Below, in pieces: positions 28,455 through 41,900 of a stretch of 64,000 nt of DNA. A model generated the notes under the pieces. It was not told the origin of the DNA. It saw nothing but the letters and a program-made list of their open reading frames with translations, and made no database searches. The DNA lies in the NCBI GenBank assembly GCA_002104945.1, contig MCFH01000002.1:744001-808000 (forward strand), written 5' to 3'. The translations under genes and the position numbers were made by a program. This DNA is from Piromyces finnis (Eukaryota; Neocallimastigomycota; Neocallimastigomycetes; Neocallimastigales; Neocallimastigaceae). Each line of letters opens with the position of its first letter. Within the stretch, counting starts at the first letter, position 1.

Positions 28455-31400
28455 ATGAAAAGAAATTTCAATGGAATTAGTGATACTTCAAATAGAAAAA
28501 ATAAAAAAAAGGGTATAAATTAATTGTTATATTTTAGTTATTTTTTATTTTTATATTTAAAATATTAATTAAGTAAATAACTTAAATCTTAAATATTTAT
28601 TAAATTTTTAAAATTTAAAAATTAAGCAAAAAGAGACTCCCAATTAATCGCAACAGATTTGAACAATTCATGTATTTCTAATAATTATTGCTAAAATTTA
28701 ATGAATATTAAATATGTTTTTTAATCAGTATTTCTTTTTAACATGTACTATTTATAATTTAATAATAATAATGAAAATAATAATATAATAGTAATATCAG
28801 AAGCTCCCAGGAATGTGGATATTGTACAATTTGCTGAGGTTTGATATTTCTATTATTTTATTTTATATTTTTTAAAGAAATTATATATATATGTATGTAA
28901 ATATGATATGATAATGGATTTTTACATATATTTAATATATTGATTTAAAATAGGCACGTTCTTTTGAATTAAATGCAATTGAATCAGCTTTGAAAAATGC
29001 AACGTAACTATACATAAAAATATATTAAATAAAATTTAATTTTGGTATATAAAAAAAAATTTTAATTTCAATAAAGTGAAAACACAGGAAATCAGAGAGT
29101 TTTTCAAAGTCTTCCAAGACATTTACGTAGAAGAGCTGCAAGTCATAATATAAAAAGAATTCCATTAGAATTTCGTAAGAAGGCCTATTGGGAGGTATTT
29201 ATTATATATATAGTATAATTTATATTTATAATTTTTATTAAAATTTATAATTTTTTATAAGAGAAAAAATGATCCAAATCCAAAATTACCTCCACAGAAA
29301 CCAAAAAATAGAAAAGATAAAAGAAAATCTGGAACAATTGTTGATGAATATAATAGACGTTCATGTATATACATAATAATATGAAAATAATAAAAGAAAA
29401 AAAAAGTCTTTATATTAATATATTTAATATATATTTTTTAATATAGTAAATGTTAAGTGGTTAGAAACACATGTATGGCATAGTAAAAGAATGAAAATGG
29501 ACGAAAAATGGGGTTATAAGATTGTAAGTTAAATATATATATATTATATATATATTTCTTTTCCAAAATATAAATATATTAAATTTATGTTTCATTTATA
29601 TCAAAGGCGGAATACCCAAGGGAAAAGGGAAGAAAAATTATATACAAAGATGAAAAATGTACTTGTCTTTTGCATGATGCATCATATTATCAATGTGTAG
29701 AGATTAATGGTTCAGTTAATGATATAAAAAATATATTTAATACGATTATTGATTTATCTATACCATCTGTTACTAGTAATAGGTATAATAAATACTTAAT
29801 AAATAGTAAAAAAACAATAATATTAAATCCATTAATATTATTTATTCATATTTAATAGATATATTAAAGGAAATAAAATAGGTAGTACAAAAATTTACGA
29901 ATTTAAAAAATATCCATTTAATACAATTACTCCAGTAACATTCTTTTGGAAAGAAGTTGCAGAAGATAAATTGAATGATAAAAGAACAATGTGGTTATGG
30001 GTTCATCCCTCATCTTGTCAAGATGTATTGAAAGAAATAAATATAGCTAAAAATGAGTTGCACATTAATGAAGGTTTTTATTATATAATTAAGTAAAATC
30101 ACTGTATTATTAGTATAGTGTTTTTAATAAATCAATTTAAAACCAGTAAATATTAATTTAATTAGAGATGAAATAGTAATGTTCCAATTAGCAGGACCAC
30201 GCTCTCATGCAATATTACAAGAAACTTTAAGTCTTTGTAGTAGTACTGAAAATGAAGAAATAAACGAGAAAGCTCACAAGGTTATTTATTATACAAAATT
30301 TTAATTATTAAGAATAATTTTAAAAAAGGATATAATAATAAACTTAAAATATAAATATATTTTATTATAAAATAAGACTTGGGAAAATTTAAAATATTTA
30401 AGAACACCAGCCTCATTGCCAGCAGGTATTATTTTAGGATTAACGGTTTATGATCCAAGACTTAAAAGTTTTAGAAAAATGGAAAAAAGAAATAGTGAAA
30501 TTCCTGAACAAGATCAACAATTAATTAATGAAATATGCAATCATTGGCCAGAAAATGTTGCTAGATCAAATATTTGGAATAGTGAATTGAGAGAAAGTTT
30601 AAAAAATAATAAATGTACAGAAGATTCATTAAATAAACGTAGAAGTGATGTAATTATAATAAATTAGAATGTACAAACAGAAAAAAAAACTATACTTTTA
30701 TTTAGTGATACTTATTAAATTATTACAAATATATTTTTATAATAAAAGTCATTAGTTCCAGGTACTCCATTAGAACCGTTAAAAAGTGATTCAAGAATAC
30801 CAATCTTATTGGCTCAAAGAGGAGCTACAAACTACTTAATAAATACTGACAAACAATCGCAAGAATTACTTTATGGGTGGAATATTTATATTCCAAAAAG
30901 TTGGGCAATGGCTTTCTTCAAACCTTTAGTATTTGCGGGTGCTAGAGTCATTGGACTTAAAAATATTTATGAATTATATTTTGAATCATCAATTCCATGT
31001 TACCCATACGATTATATTGAAACAAAATCATATAATGAATATATAAAGGAAAAATCAAGTAAAGAAGAAGAAGAATATAATAAAAAACCTTTATCCAAAA
31101 GACCAAATTACCAAAAATTGGGTATTATGTCCCCATTTAAACCACCATTTGAGGCATATTTAAGTATAATAAAGCAGCAAAATCAAAAAAATGACACTTT
31201 GCCACTTTGGGTCATTAATACACCAAAATTAATAAAATTGATATTTGAAGAAATTAGTATAGAATCAAATTCTTTTGATAATTTACAAGAAAAATTCTAT
31301 TCCGAAATTGTTAATCAATATAAAGATCATGATATTGATATTAACAAAGATGTTATTCAACAAAATAATAGTCTAATTAATGGATTTATAAGGGTTTCCA

Positions 31401-31916
31401 TTGATATTCTAGGAAAAGGTGTAATTAATGATAATTCAATTATTTATCTCTCTTCAAAAAGTGAATATAATAAATGGTTGAACTCAAAAAAAAAGGATAA
31501 ACAAGAAAATTCAAGTATATATAATGTTGTAAGTTTCATAAAATCAGTATTTGTTTTTTTATTTTTTTTTTCGATAATAATAATAATAAATCTTTTTATT
31601 TTTTAAACTAAAATAATATGAAAGGGCGAATTTCCATCTTCAACACTTATTATCGGTTTTGTAACTACTGGCCATTATTCATTAAATAATGCTCATGCTA
31701 AAGCTATTGGTGCTTGTTCTGTAATTGGTTTAAAAGAAATGATTCAAAATAATAAAAGGTAAAATAAGAAAATATTATAATTATTATATATTTATTTCAA
31801 ATAATATTAATATTTATCATATTTTTAGCAATAATTATAAACATTCGACATTCGTATTGGTAAGGGATCCAAAGGGACAAGTTGTACGTCCAGCTGTATT
31901 AAGCTTAATATCATAA
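28455..31916 (+). CDS. POP1: RNase P/RNase MRP subunit POP1
   Basis: Fourteen exons close in frame to 761 aa: 28455-28512, 28627-28671, 28804-28838, 28954-29003, 29077-29194, 29262-29364, 29447-29523, 29607-29782, 29859-30073, 30147-30280, 30377-30649, 30749-31528, 31625-31758 and 31829-31916. Diagnostic blocks are FQSLPRHLRRRAASHNIKR near the N terminus, VKWLETHVWHSKRMKM.WGYKIAEYPREK, LHDASYYQCVEING, the POPLD-type region (LRTPASLPAGIILGLTVYDPR, RIPILLAQRG, GWNIYIPKSWAMAFFKPLVFAGARVIG) and a C-terminal domain with IIGFVTTGHYSLNNAHAKAIG. POP1 is the largest protein of RNase P and RNase MRP, needed for tRNA 5' processing and rRNA maturation in the nucleus and nucleolus. It is somewhat shorter than yeast and human POP1. 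Exons 1-3 and the acceptor at 30146 were chosen by frame only; exon 3 has just 35 bp. Confidence 0.93.
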
Positions 31917-32339
31917 TAACCTAACATAGTATTTACGTACAAAAAAATTAATAAACATAGAGAATTAGAATTTATAGATATGACCTATTATTAATATTTT
32001 ATATTAAATTATTAAAAAATAAAAAAAGAAAAAAAAATTTTTTAATACTTATTTATCAATATTAATTTTATAATTACTATTCAATTATATATAAATTTAA
32101 ATAAAAATTAAAAATTAATATAAATAAAATTTTTTTATATATGTTATAACTTTTATACATTAATAAGTAATTTTTAATAATATTAATAAATTTAAAAATA
32201 AATTTATTAAAATGAGAATAAAATTTTAACTATTTATTGCTAATTATTAATATATCATTATATTTGAAATCAAGTGTATTAAAAACTATATCAAATAATA
32301 AATTTATAAAGTGTAATAAATAAAGGTTTAATATTAAAG
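31917..32339. other. short AT-rich spacer
   Basis: 423 bp between POP1 and THOC1 (same strand); it must hold the POP1 3' UTR and the THOC1 promoter. Nothing else seen. Confidence 0.6.
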
Positions 32340-35300
32340 ATGAATCATTTAGAATTAGAAAAAAAGGAAATATTAAATATATTGAATGGAATATTAAATG
32401 TTCCAGGTTCTTTCGGAATATTAAATAATTTAAAAAAAGAAAAGGCATTAAAAGATAAATTAGAAAAAGAATTTTCAGTAATATGGAAATTAGATAAAAA
32501 AGACACCTTAGATTCTTATCCACCACTTTTAGATTTATGTTTTAAACAATTAATTAAAGAAATTATTGTAAATATTTTTGAATATATTTTTTTTTCTTCA
32601 TAATTCATTTAACATAAATGCTATTAAATATCCTTATATTATAATTTATTATTATTGCTATTATTCCCATTATTATTAATTTCATTATTAATAAATTTAA
32701 TTATTATAGCAACCAATAGATAAAGATTTTATAAAACTTTATAATTGTTTGGATTTAGCTTTATATTGTACAGAAATAGGTAAAATAATGTTTATTATTA
32801 ACAAAAATAAATAATAATAAATGTTAATATATATATATTTAATAAATTAAAGGATATGCTGATCCAAGTTTACCATTCACCTTAATAGAAGATATATTAG
32901 AAGTTGTTATTATAGATGAAAGTGAAAAGATATTTGATTATTTAGAAGATAGAGTGGATAGATTGACTGTGGTATATATTTAATAAATGTTTTTTTTAAT
33001 AATCATTAAAGATAAATCAATAATATATATTATATATCATATTTATTTTTTTTTTTTTAAGAATATGCTCCCAACAAAGGGAAAAGGTTTAATATTGTTA
33101 AGATTTTGTAATGAATTACTCAGAAGAGTATCAAAAACAGAAAATACTGTTCTTTGTGGTAAAATTTTAATGTTTTTAGCTAGTGTATTCCCTTTGACAG
33201 AACGTTCAGGTATTTCTTTATATATATATATATATTTTAACATTTCGTAATGATAATTAAAAATAAAAATATATATAACATTGTTTTATTTTTAAGGTGT
33301 AAATTTAAGAGGAGATTTCGACTCTGATAATAAAACTGATTTTGAGAATAAAAAATCAATAGGAACAATTGATATTAATAGTGAAAGTGAATAAAGCAAT
33401 TTTTTTTTTTTTTTATAAATTATATAAGATATTATATTGAAAATAATTCTAAAAATATTGTATTTTTTTTATAAAGAATATTTTTATGAATTATTCTGGA
33501 ATACACAAAAGTATTTGAATTATCCATTATTAATATTCCAAAAAAAAGAATTTGATATTTTCGAAAAGGTATAAATAATTAATTATATTAATATTTTAAT
33601 AGTTTTATTTAAAATAGAATAAAAAAATTAAATTTTTTATTTTTATTTAAAAAAATATCCTAAAGTCGATAAATAAAATTTTATCAGAACTTAAGAAAAT
33701 TGATTCATTAGGTAGAAGAGATTCAGATGGTTTTAATAAACACAAAAAAACAAAAAGTTCTCACGAAAATAATACAGCAAATGAAGTTTTTAACTTTTTT
33801 TATTCAAAATATTTAACAGGAAAAAATATATTTGAATTGGAAGTAATTTTCAAAAAATATTATTTAATTAAAATATATTAAATATATTATTTATTAATTT
33901 TATTAAATTAATAGTTAAGTGATCCTTATTTTAGAAAGCAAATACTTGTTCAAATATTTATCGTACTTCAATTTCTTAGCTCACTATCACCGAAAGAAAA
34001 ACAAAATATGCAAAATCATTTAACAAAAATGGGAAAGCAAATAATTCAAAATAAATCTATTCAATATCAATACACATTGACTGATGAACAAGTAAATCTT
34101 TTTTATTATATGTAATAAAGAATATTGAAAGTATAATAAATAAATAATAGAAAATTATATAAATAAAATGTTTTAATTTAATTTATATATGTATTATAGG
34201 TTAAATGGGTAAAAAATTCCAAAGATTTAGTTCAAAATTTATTAGAAGTTATTGAACCAGGGGGTCATGGGTTTATCAAAACAATTAAATATATTCTTAA
34301 ACATGAAAAAAATATGGTATTCTCGAAGTATTTATAGTAGATATAATATAATATATATTTATATTCTCTCTCTCTTTTTTTTTTTTTTTGTTATAGGTAA
34401 AATGGAAAGCTGAATCATGCAAGTCATATGAAAAGCAAGCTGCTCAACTTCAAAATAAAATGAAACGTCAAAAGACAACTGTAAGATATTTAAAATAATA
34501 TAAATTATGTGTTTTTTATATTAATATGAAAAATTATTTTATTATAAATTATAGAATATACCCATACCACAATTTAATTCTGATATAAGTAATCCAGTTT
34601 TAAAAGCCTTATTTAAAGAATCAACAGAAAATGATTTAACATCGTTGTCTGATGCAAGCAGGTATAATTTATTATACATACTATAATATAGTATAATATA
34701 ATATAAATTTTTAAAAGTTATTAATTGGTTGAAAATATAAGAAATGTTGTACCAACAATAGAGAATTATTTAGAACCATTGAAGGATGATATAGAATTTG
34801 AAATTGATCCTCAAGATAGATGTACTGCTAATTCGGTAAAATTATATATTAGTATAAATATAATTTTATGACATTCTTAATAATAATTAAATACAATAAA
34901 AATAGGAGTTTTGTTGGAAAGCATTAAGAATTGCTAGTAAACATCATTTAAACATTATACAAAAATGCGGAAAAGTTGATGTAGAATCATTTTATACTCA
35001 GTTAATGAAAGAAAAAGAGCAAAGTAATTATTTTTATAATAAAAGAAATATAAATATTAATATATTTTATGTTTAGTAATAAATATGTTGTTAAAATTTT
35101 TATTTTCTAATATTTTTGATTAAATTCAGGTAATAAACAAAATACAATCAATAATAAAAATGAAAAAAGCAATACAGAATTAAAGGATGATGGAAATGAA
35201 GTTGAAAATGAAGATATTGACAATTCAGTTAATGAAAATAATAGCAAAGAGTTGGGATTAGAAAGTTCTATAAACGAAACTAGTGAAAAAGGAATGGAAA

Positions 35301-35455
35301 TTGAATCTGAAACAGTAGAAAACAGTGTAAATACATTTGATTCAAATAATGATAGTAAAAATGATGAAAAAAATGAGAATAGTCTTTCTATTTCTGAAAG
35401 TAATGATATATCAAATGATGAATCTAATAACAATAATAGTATCAATAAAAAATAA
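32340..35455 (+). CDS. THOC1: THO complex subunit 1 (THOC1/Hpr1)
   Basis: Fourteen exons close in frame to 648 aa: 32340-32567, 32710-32779, 32853-32971, 33062-33209, 33297-33386, 33477-33568, 33666-33842, 33915-34091, 34200-34316, 34397-34480, 34555-34661, 34742-34835, 34906-35023 and 35130-35455. Family blocks are [39 protein letters not shown] in split form, [34 protein letters not shown] and the basic region [13 protein letters not shown]. This is the elongation-factor-like THOC1 domain. THOC1 works in the THO/TREX complex, which couples transcription to mRNP assembly and export. The last exon is a Glu/Asn/Ser-rich tail of about 109 residues. At exon 5 a direct read meets TAA at 33392; GT donors at 33387 or 33381 (same phase) remove it, so the tail of exon 5 may differ by two residues. 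Confidence 0.93.
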
Positions 35456-35965
35456 TAAATTATATATGAAGGAAATATAATAAATAATAGAAATTAATTA
35501 TATCTTGTTTATTGTATATATTTTTATAATATATAAATTAAAAAATGTTTTTAAAAAAAATATGGGAGCAATTCCAACAATTTTATAATAAATATATAAA
35601 ATAAAATAAAAAAATAATAAAATTTTATTTATTAAATACACAAAGTATAATTAATATAAAATTTCATTATAGATTAATGATAAATGTTTTATTAACTTTA
35701 AATATTATAATTTTTGATTTTGAATTTTTGATTTTTGTTTTTATTATATATTTTTTTTTTAAAAACTTTGTTTAAATATGTTAAATAATTTTAATATATT
35801 TTTTATTATCTTTTAGTTATATATTTAATTATTATTTGTTAAAATTGATGTTATTACTTTTCCCCACTAATTAAGTACTTAAATTTTTTTTAATAGTATT
35901 TTTTTAAGGAAACATTTTATTATGAATTTATAATAGTAATTAAAGAAAAGAATTAATAAATATCT
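35456..35965. other. short AT-rich spacer upstream of the dynein gene
   Basis: 510 bp of A/T sequence between THOC1 and the dynein heavy chain, both on the plus strand. No gene or named site seen. Confidence 0.6.
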
Positions 35966-38900
35966 ATGTCAATTCCAAATAAACGATATAATTTTTTTGG
36001 TTTAAATAAAATCTTTATACCCAGAAATGCTGAAAATAAACTATTATATTCAACTATATCAGGCTCAAATGATTGTTCGGAACAAAATCTAATAAAAAAA
36101 AGGAGTTCAGTAGCAATTAGTAAAAAGAGAAAAGAGGCTCCAAAAAAAGCATTTTATCCAAAAGCCCTTGTTAAGTATAATTATAAGAAAGAATATGAAG
36201 AAAAAAAAAACATAATAATACATCCAAAAGAAGCATTTACTGAAAGTTCAACAGAAGAAAATAAACAATGTACAGAATCTTGTGATTCTTTATATAATAA
36301 TATACATAATCTTTTATTACCAGAGAAGTCTTTCAAATTACCATCTAAAAAAAAATTTGACTTGTCAGTTCAACCAAAAGTTTTTGTTCAATATATTCCA
36401 ATAAAAGGAGCAATACCAAGAAAAATAGTTATAGAAAGAACTAAGAAAAAGTATGCAAGTTATAATATTGGTGATTTATTTCGTCAAAATAATATCACAC
36501 CTGAAGATTTATATAGTTTATTATTCCCAAATGATAATACTATTAAATCAGAAAAAATAATTAAATCAAAATATATCAATTCATTAAAAATTCCACTAGA
36601 ATACTTTGATAATAGTGAATATGAATCAAGAACGACAGAAGAATGGTTAAATATAGATAAAAAGCCTATAAATATTCCAAACTCAAAAGATGATACAATC
36701 CTTTTTGCATCAATCCCTCTACCAGCTGTGGCTTTTGATTATCCAGAATGGCGCGATTGTTATGTTATTGGATATAATTATGAAACAGATATGTGGAATA
36801 TTAAATGGAAAGAAACTTCATCATGGTATGTAGAAGAAAATATTAATAATGAAGATGAAGAAAATGAGGAATATATAATTGATTCAATGTTAGAGAATGG
36901 TCCTAAAACAAATAATTCTATAACTATTGAAGAGAAAGATAGTAAAAATGTTGAAAGTAAAAACAATATTTCAGATGATGTGTCTAAAATACAAGATAAT
37001 GAAAAGCATAATTTTATTCCAATTTCAAGGTAAAAAATTTAAAAAAATAATAATTATAAATTAGAATTTATTATGATAATATTCAAACTTAAAAATAAAT
37101 CATTTTTATATTAGATTAAGATTTTGTTTTAAAGCTGAAGATCCCCAAAAATTTGTTCAAAGAGTAATGAATGCAATAAAAGAAAAAGAAAAAGCAAAAA
37201 AAATAATTGTACGTTACGTTTAGTTAAATCTATATAATATTATAATAAATTATTATATTAATATTAATAGAGTATTTTTTAATAAAAATCATATATTTTA
37301 TATATATCATTAACAAAAGACATACAACTTCTATATAGATTGCTTATCAACTGAAAATTCACAATCAATCCCTAACGAAATGTTACAGAATATTACTGAG
37401 TATATTTATAGAAATAAATCAATATCAAAAAATGCATATAGTAAAAATTTAATTAGTGAATTAGAAAAAGAAATAAATATAGATTTCGAGAGATCGAATA
37501 ACAAAATAATATTTGACATAGGGGTATAATAGACGTTTATATATCAATTTTAAAAAAATAATAATTAAAGAAAATGGTTTATATTAATAAATAAATTTTT
37601 AAAATAAAAATTATTTATTTTATCAATAATTAGATAAAAAATAAAGAATTTAAAAATATTTTAGATACTATCGAATTTCCAGAAAAAACAAAATATGATG
37701 ATCCAAAAGAGTAATATAAATATATATTAATAAATAAAATAAAAAAAAGCATTATAGTTAATATTAATAATAAAACTACTATTTAGATATGGAAGACTTT
37801 ATATTCCAAATTCTGAATTCCTAAAAAATAAAAACGATTTTTCATTTACTACATATTTAACTAAAAATGAAATTATTGATTCATTCATAAATATAAAAAG
37901 CGAATGTAATAAATTATTGAATCACAGCTGTTTTTTAATGCCGAATACTAATAAAACTGTCAAAGTTGAAGAATTTGAACAAATCCAAATTCAATCCTTT
38001 AGTTCTATTAAGTCATCAGCTATAGAAAGGTATAAACTAATTTTTATTATAATTTAATTAATTAATTAATTATTATTATTATTATTATTATTGTTATTAG
38101 TAATAGTAGTAGTATATTTATTTTTAGTAAATATTTTAATAAATGCTATTATATTTTTTATAATTTGCTCATATATTTTTAATTAAAAAAATTTATTAAT
38201 TCGAATAAAATAAAAAAGATGGTACAATGAAATAAAAAATATAATCACTTATAATTTTAGAAATAATGAAAGAGGATGGTACAATATATATGAAACAAAT
38301 ATTGAAGTTTATAATATATCAAAATTTAAAAAATTTATGAATACTGTACGGTTTAAAATGCAAGATACATTAAGGTTTTTAATTTTAAACTCGTTAGATC
38401 AATATATAGATTTTTTCTCTGTTTTGGATCATTATTCTATTGATATAATTTCAACTAACAAAGTAAAATTAATTCCTTTTGACAAAAATAATAAATGTTT
38501 AAATATAATAACAAAGCCCATATTTAATATAGATCTAGTTAGTAAAAATGGAACTATATCTTATAACATTAGTAAAAATGATATTATTAAAATTATAATA
38601 AGATTATTTGATAAATCTTTATCAGTAATTGAAAAGATTCCACAAATGGAAAATTCTATATTAAAAAATCTTGTATGGTCATCAGTAGAGTTCTTAGACA
38701 CTGTGGGAAGTACAGAAAAAGTAGTTAAGTTAAAAAGATTATTATTACAGGAAAAGATTAATAAAACAATTCAACCATTAGAAACATATATAAAACTTTA
38801 TGAAAAATTCATTCCATTACTAAATTTTGATGTTAAAAAATTTAAAGATGAGTATGAAGCTAATGAAAATAAAACATTAGAAGAAATTGAGTTAGATATT

Positions 38901-41900
38901 CTACATTTTAAAAAAGAATGGGAAATTGTAGAAAGTAGCATTCCATCTTCTATTGATATTGGAATTTTCCGTTTAAATTGTGAAAATATAAAAACATCAT
39001 TAAAAAAGGATCTTTCAAAAATCGTTCTTTCAATTTTAAATAATAAAACAGCTAATGAAGTTCAAACCATAGGGCAAGAATATAGTCATATAATTCAAAG
39101 ATTAAAAGAAAAACCATTAAAAATAGAGGATATATGTGAAACCCGTGAATATATTGATTCCCTTCCAGATATTATAAATGAGGAAATTGAAAAATTTCAA
39201 AAAGTTGTAAGTAATTACGATATTTTAGAAAAATACAAATATGAATTAACAACAGATGAGTTTAAATTAAGATGGAATGTTATGGCTTGGCCAAATAAAA
39301 TTTATGATATGATTAATAATACTAAAGAGATATTGTTTATTGAAGAGCAAACATTTTATAAAAATTTACAAAGTGATCAGGAACAGTTTACCGAACGTAT
39401 TCAGAGATTAGGAGGCTTAATATCTGAAATAATTGTAGTTAATGATATTACAAGAATTAATGAATTCATTTCGGATATTCACAAAGCAACAAAAGAATTG
39501 AAGGAATGTCAATCGCAAGCATCTATTTTTAACTCTAGAGAAGCCTTGTTAAATATACAACCAACTAATTATGATGATATTAATCACTTAGCAACTAATT
39601 TTGAACCATATAAGAATTTATGGATTACTGCTTATGATTGGTCTAAATGGAAGAATCAATGGATGAATGGGCCATTCTGCGAATTACAATCAGATAGCAT
39701 TGAAAAAGACGTTGGAAATTCGTGGAGAACAATGTTAAAATTAATAAAAACTTTTAAGAATATGGATGATAAATTAAAAATAGCAACAAAAATTAAAGAA
39801 GAAATTGAAGATTTTAAACCTTATTTGCCGTTAATTCAATCATTAAGAAATCCAGGTGTATCTGAAAGACACTGGGAAGAAATTTCTAAGGAACTTAATA
39901 TGAAGATTAATATATCTGAAACAACGACTCTTCAAGATTTATTGAATTATAATTTATTAGATAAACTACCAGAGATTACTAAAGTTTGTGATTCTGCCAG
40001 TAAAGAATATGCTATTCAAGAAGCACTAGAAAAAATGAAGAGTGAATGGAAAGACCAAACTCTTGATATATTATCATATAAAGATTCTGGAACATTCATT
40101 GTTCATATCAATGAAGAAACATTAAGATTATTAGATGATCATATTGTTATGACACAATCAATGAGTTTTTCACCTTATAAAAAGCCATTCGAAGAAGAAA
40201 TAACAGATTGGGAAGTAAAATTAAAGACAATTCAAGAGGTACTAGAAGAATGGATGACATGTCAACGTTCCTGGTTATATTTAGAGCCAATTTTCAATTC
40301 GGACGATATCATTCAACAATTACCTTCTGAAAGCAAAAGGTTCAGAACCATGGATAGAATATGGAGAAAAAATATGCTTCACGGAAAAGAAAATCCCGTT
40401 ATTATTGAATTCTGTTCAAATTCTAATCTATTAAAATCTTTTATTGAATGTAATAAATTATTAGATATGGTATCAAAACATCTTTCTACTTACTTAGAAA
40501 GCAAACGTTATGCTTTTCCAAGATTTTTTTTCTTATCAGATGATGAATTACTACAAATTTTATCACAAACTAAAGATCCTACAGCCGTTCAACCACACTT
40601 ACGAAAATGTTTCGAAAATATTATGCGATTGGAATTTGGTGAGAATAATTTAATTTCAGCTATGTATTCTGCTGAAAATGAATGTATTAATTTTAATGAG
40701 TCTTTTATTCCAAAAGGAAATATTGAAGATTGGTTATCTAAAGTGGAACAAACTATGAAAAGTAGTATTAAAGAAGTTATTTCTAATGGATTAAATGAAT
40801 ATTCTACTATTCCAAGATATCAATGGGTATTAAATTGGCCTGGTCAAGTTGTTATTACAGTTACACAAATTATGTTTACGGCAGAAGTTACAGAAGTGCT
40901 TGATACAGAAGGAGCCAAAGGATTACCAATCTATTTACAAAAATTATTGGATCAACTCCAAGATTTGGTTAAACTAGTTCGTGGAAATTTATCATATATA
41001 TCAAGACTAATTCTTAGTGATTTAATTATTATGGATGTTCATTCAAGAGATATTGTAAAAACAATGATAGAATCTCAAGTATGTAATACTAATGATTTTG
41101 AATGGATTAGCCAATTAAGATATTATTGGGAAGATAACGACCTTAAAGTCAGAATTGTAAATGCAGAATTTAATTATGGTTATGAATATCTTGGTAATAC
41201 TGGAAGATTAGTTATAACACCATTAACAGATAGATGCTATTTAACTCTTTGTGGTGCTATGCATTTAGGAATGGGTGGTGCTCCAGCAGGTCCAGCAGGT
41301 ACTGGAAAAACAGAAACTTGTAAGGATCTTGCAAAAGCTCTTGCTAAACAATGTGTCGTTTTTAATTGTTCTGATCAATTAGACTATTTAGCCATGGGTA
41401 AATTCTTTAAGGGTTTGGCTAGTGCTGGTGCATGGGCATGCTTTGATGAATTTAATAGAATTGATATTGAAGTTTTATCTGTCATTGCTCAGCAAATTTC
41501 AACAATACAAAAAGCTGCAGCTGCTAACTTAAAGGAATTTATATTTGAAGGTGTTGAATTAAAATTAGATAAAACAAATGCAATATTTATTACTATGAAC
41601 CCAGGTTATGCAGGACGTACTGAGCTTCCAGATAACTTAAAAGCATTATTTAGACCAGTAGTATGTTGAAAAAATATAATATTCCATATAATCATTCATG
41701 TTTATGTTAATAATATAATTTTATATTTTTTATAAATATAATTATCATGTTATAGGCTATGATGATTCCTGATTATACTATGATTGCAGAAATTAGTTTA
41801 TTCTCATTTGGATTTTCAGATGCAAGGGTATTAGCAGAAAAAATGGTTGCAACATTTAAATTATCTTCAGAACAATTATCATCTCAAGATCACTACGATT

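Noticed and set aside
33386-33394. In-frame stop in THOC1 exon 5
   Set aside because: A GT donor just before it and the exon at 33477 restore a conserved THOC1 segment ([11 protein letters not shown]), so this is intron sequence and not a pseudogene break.
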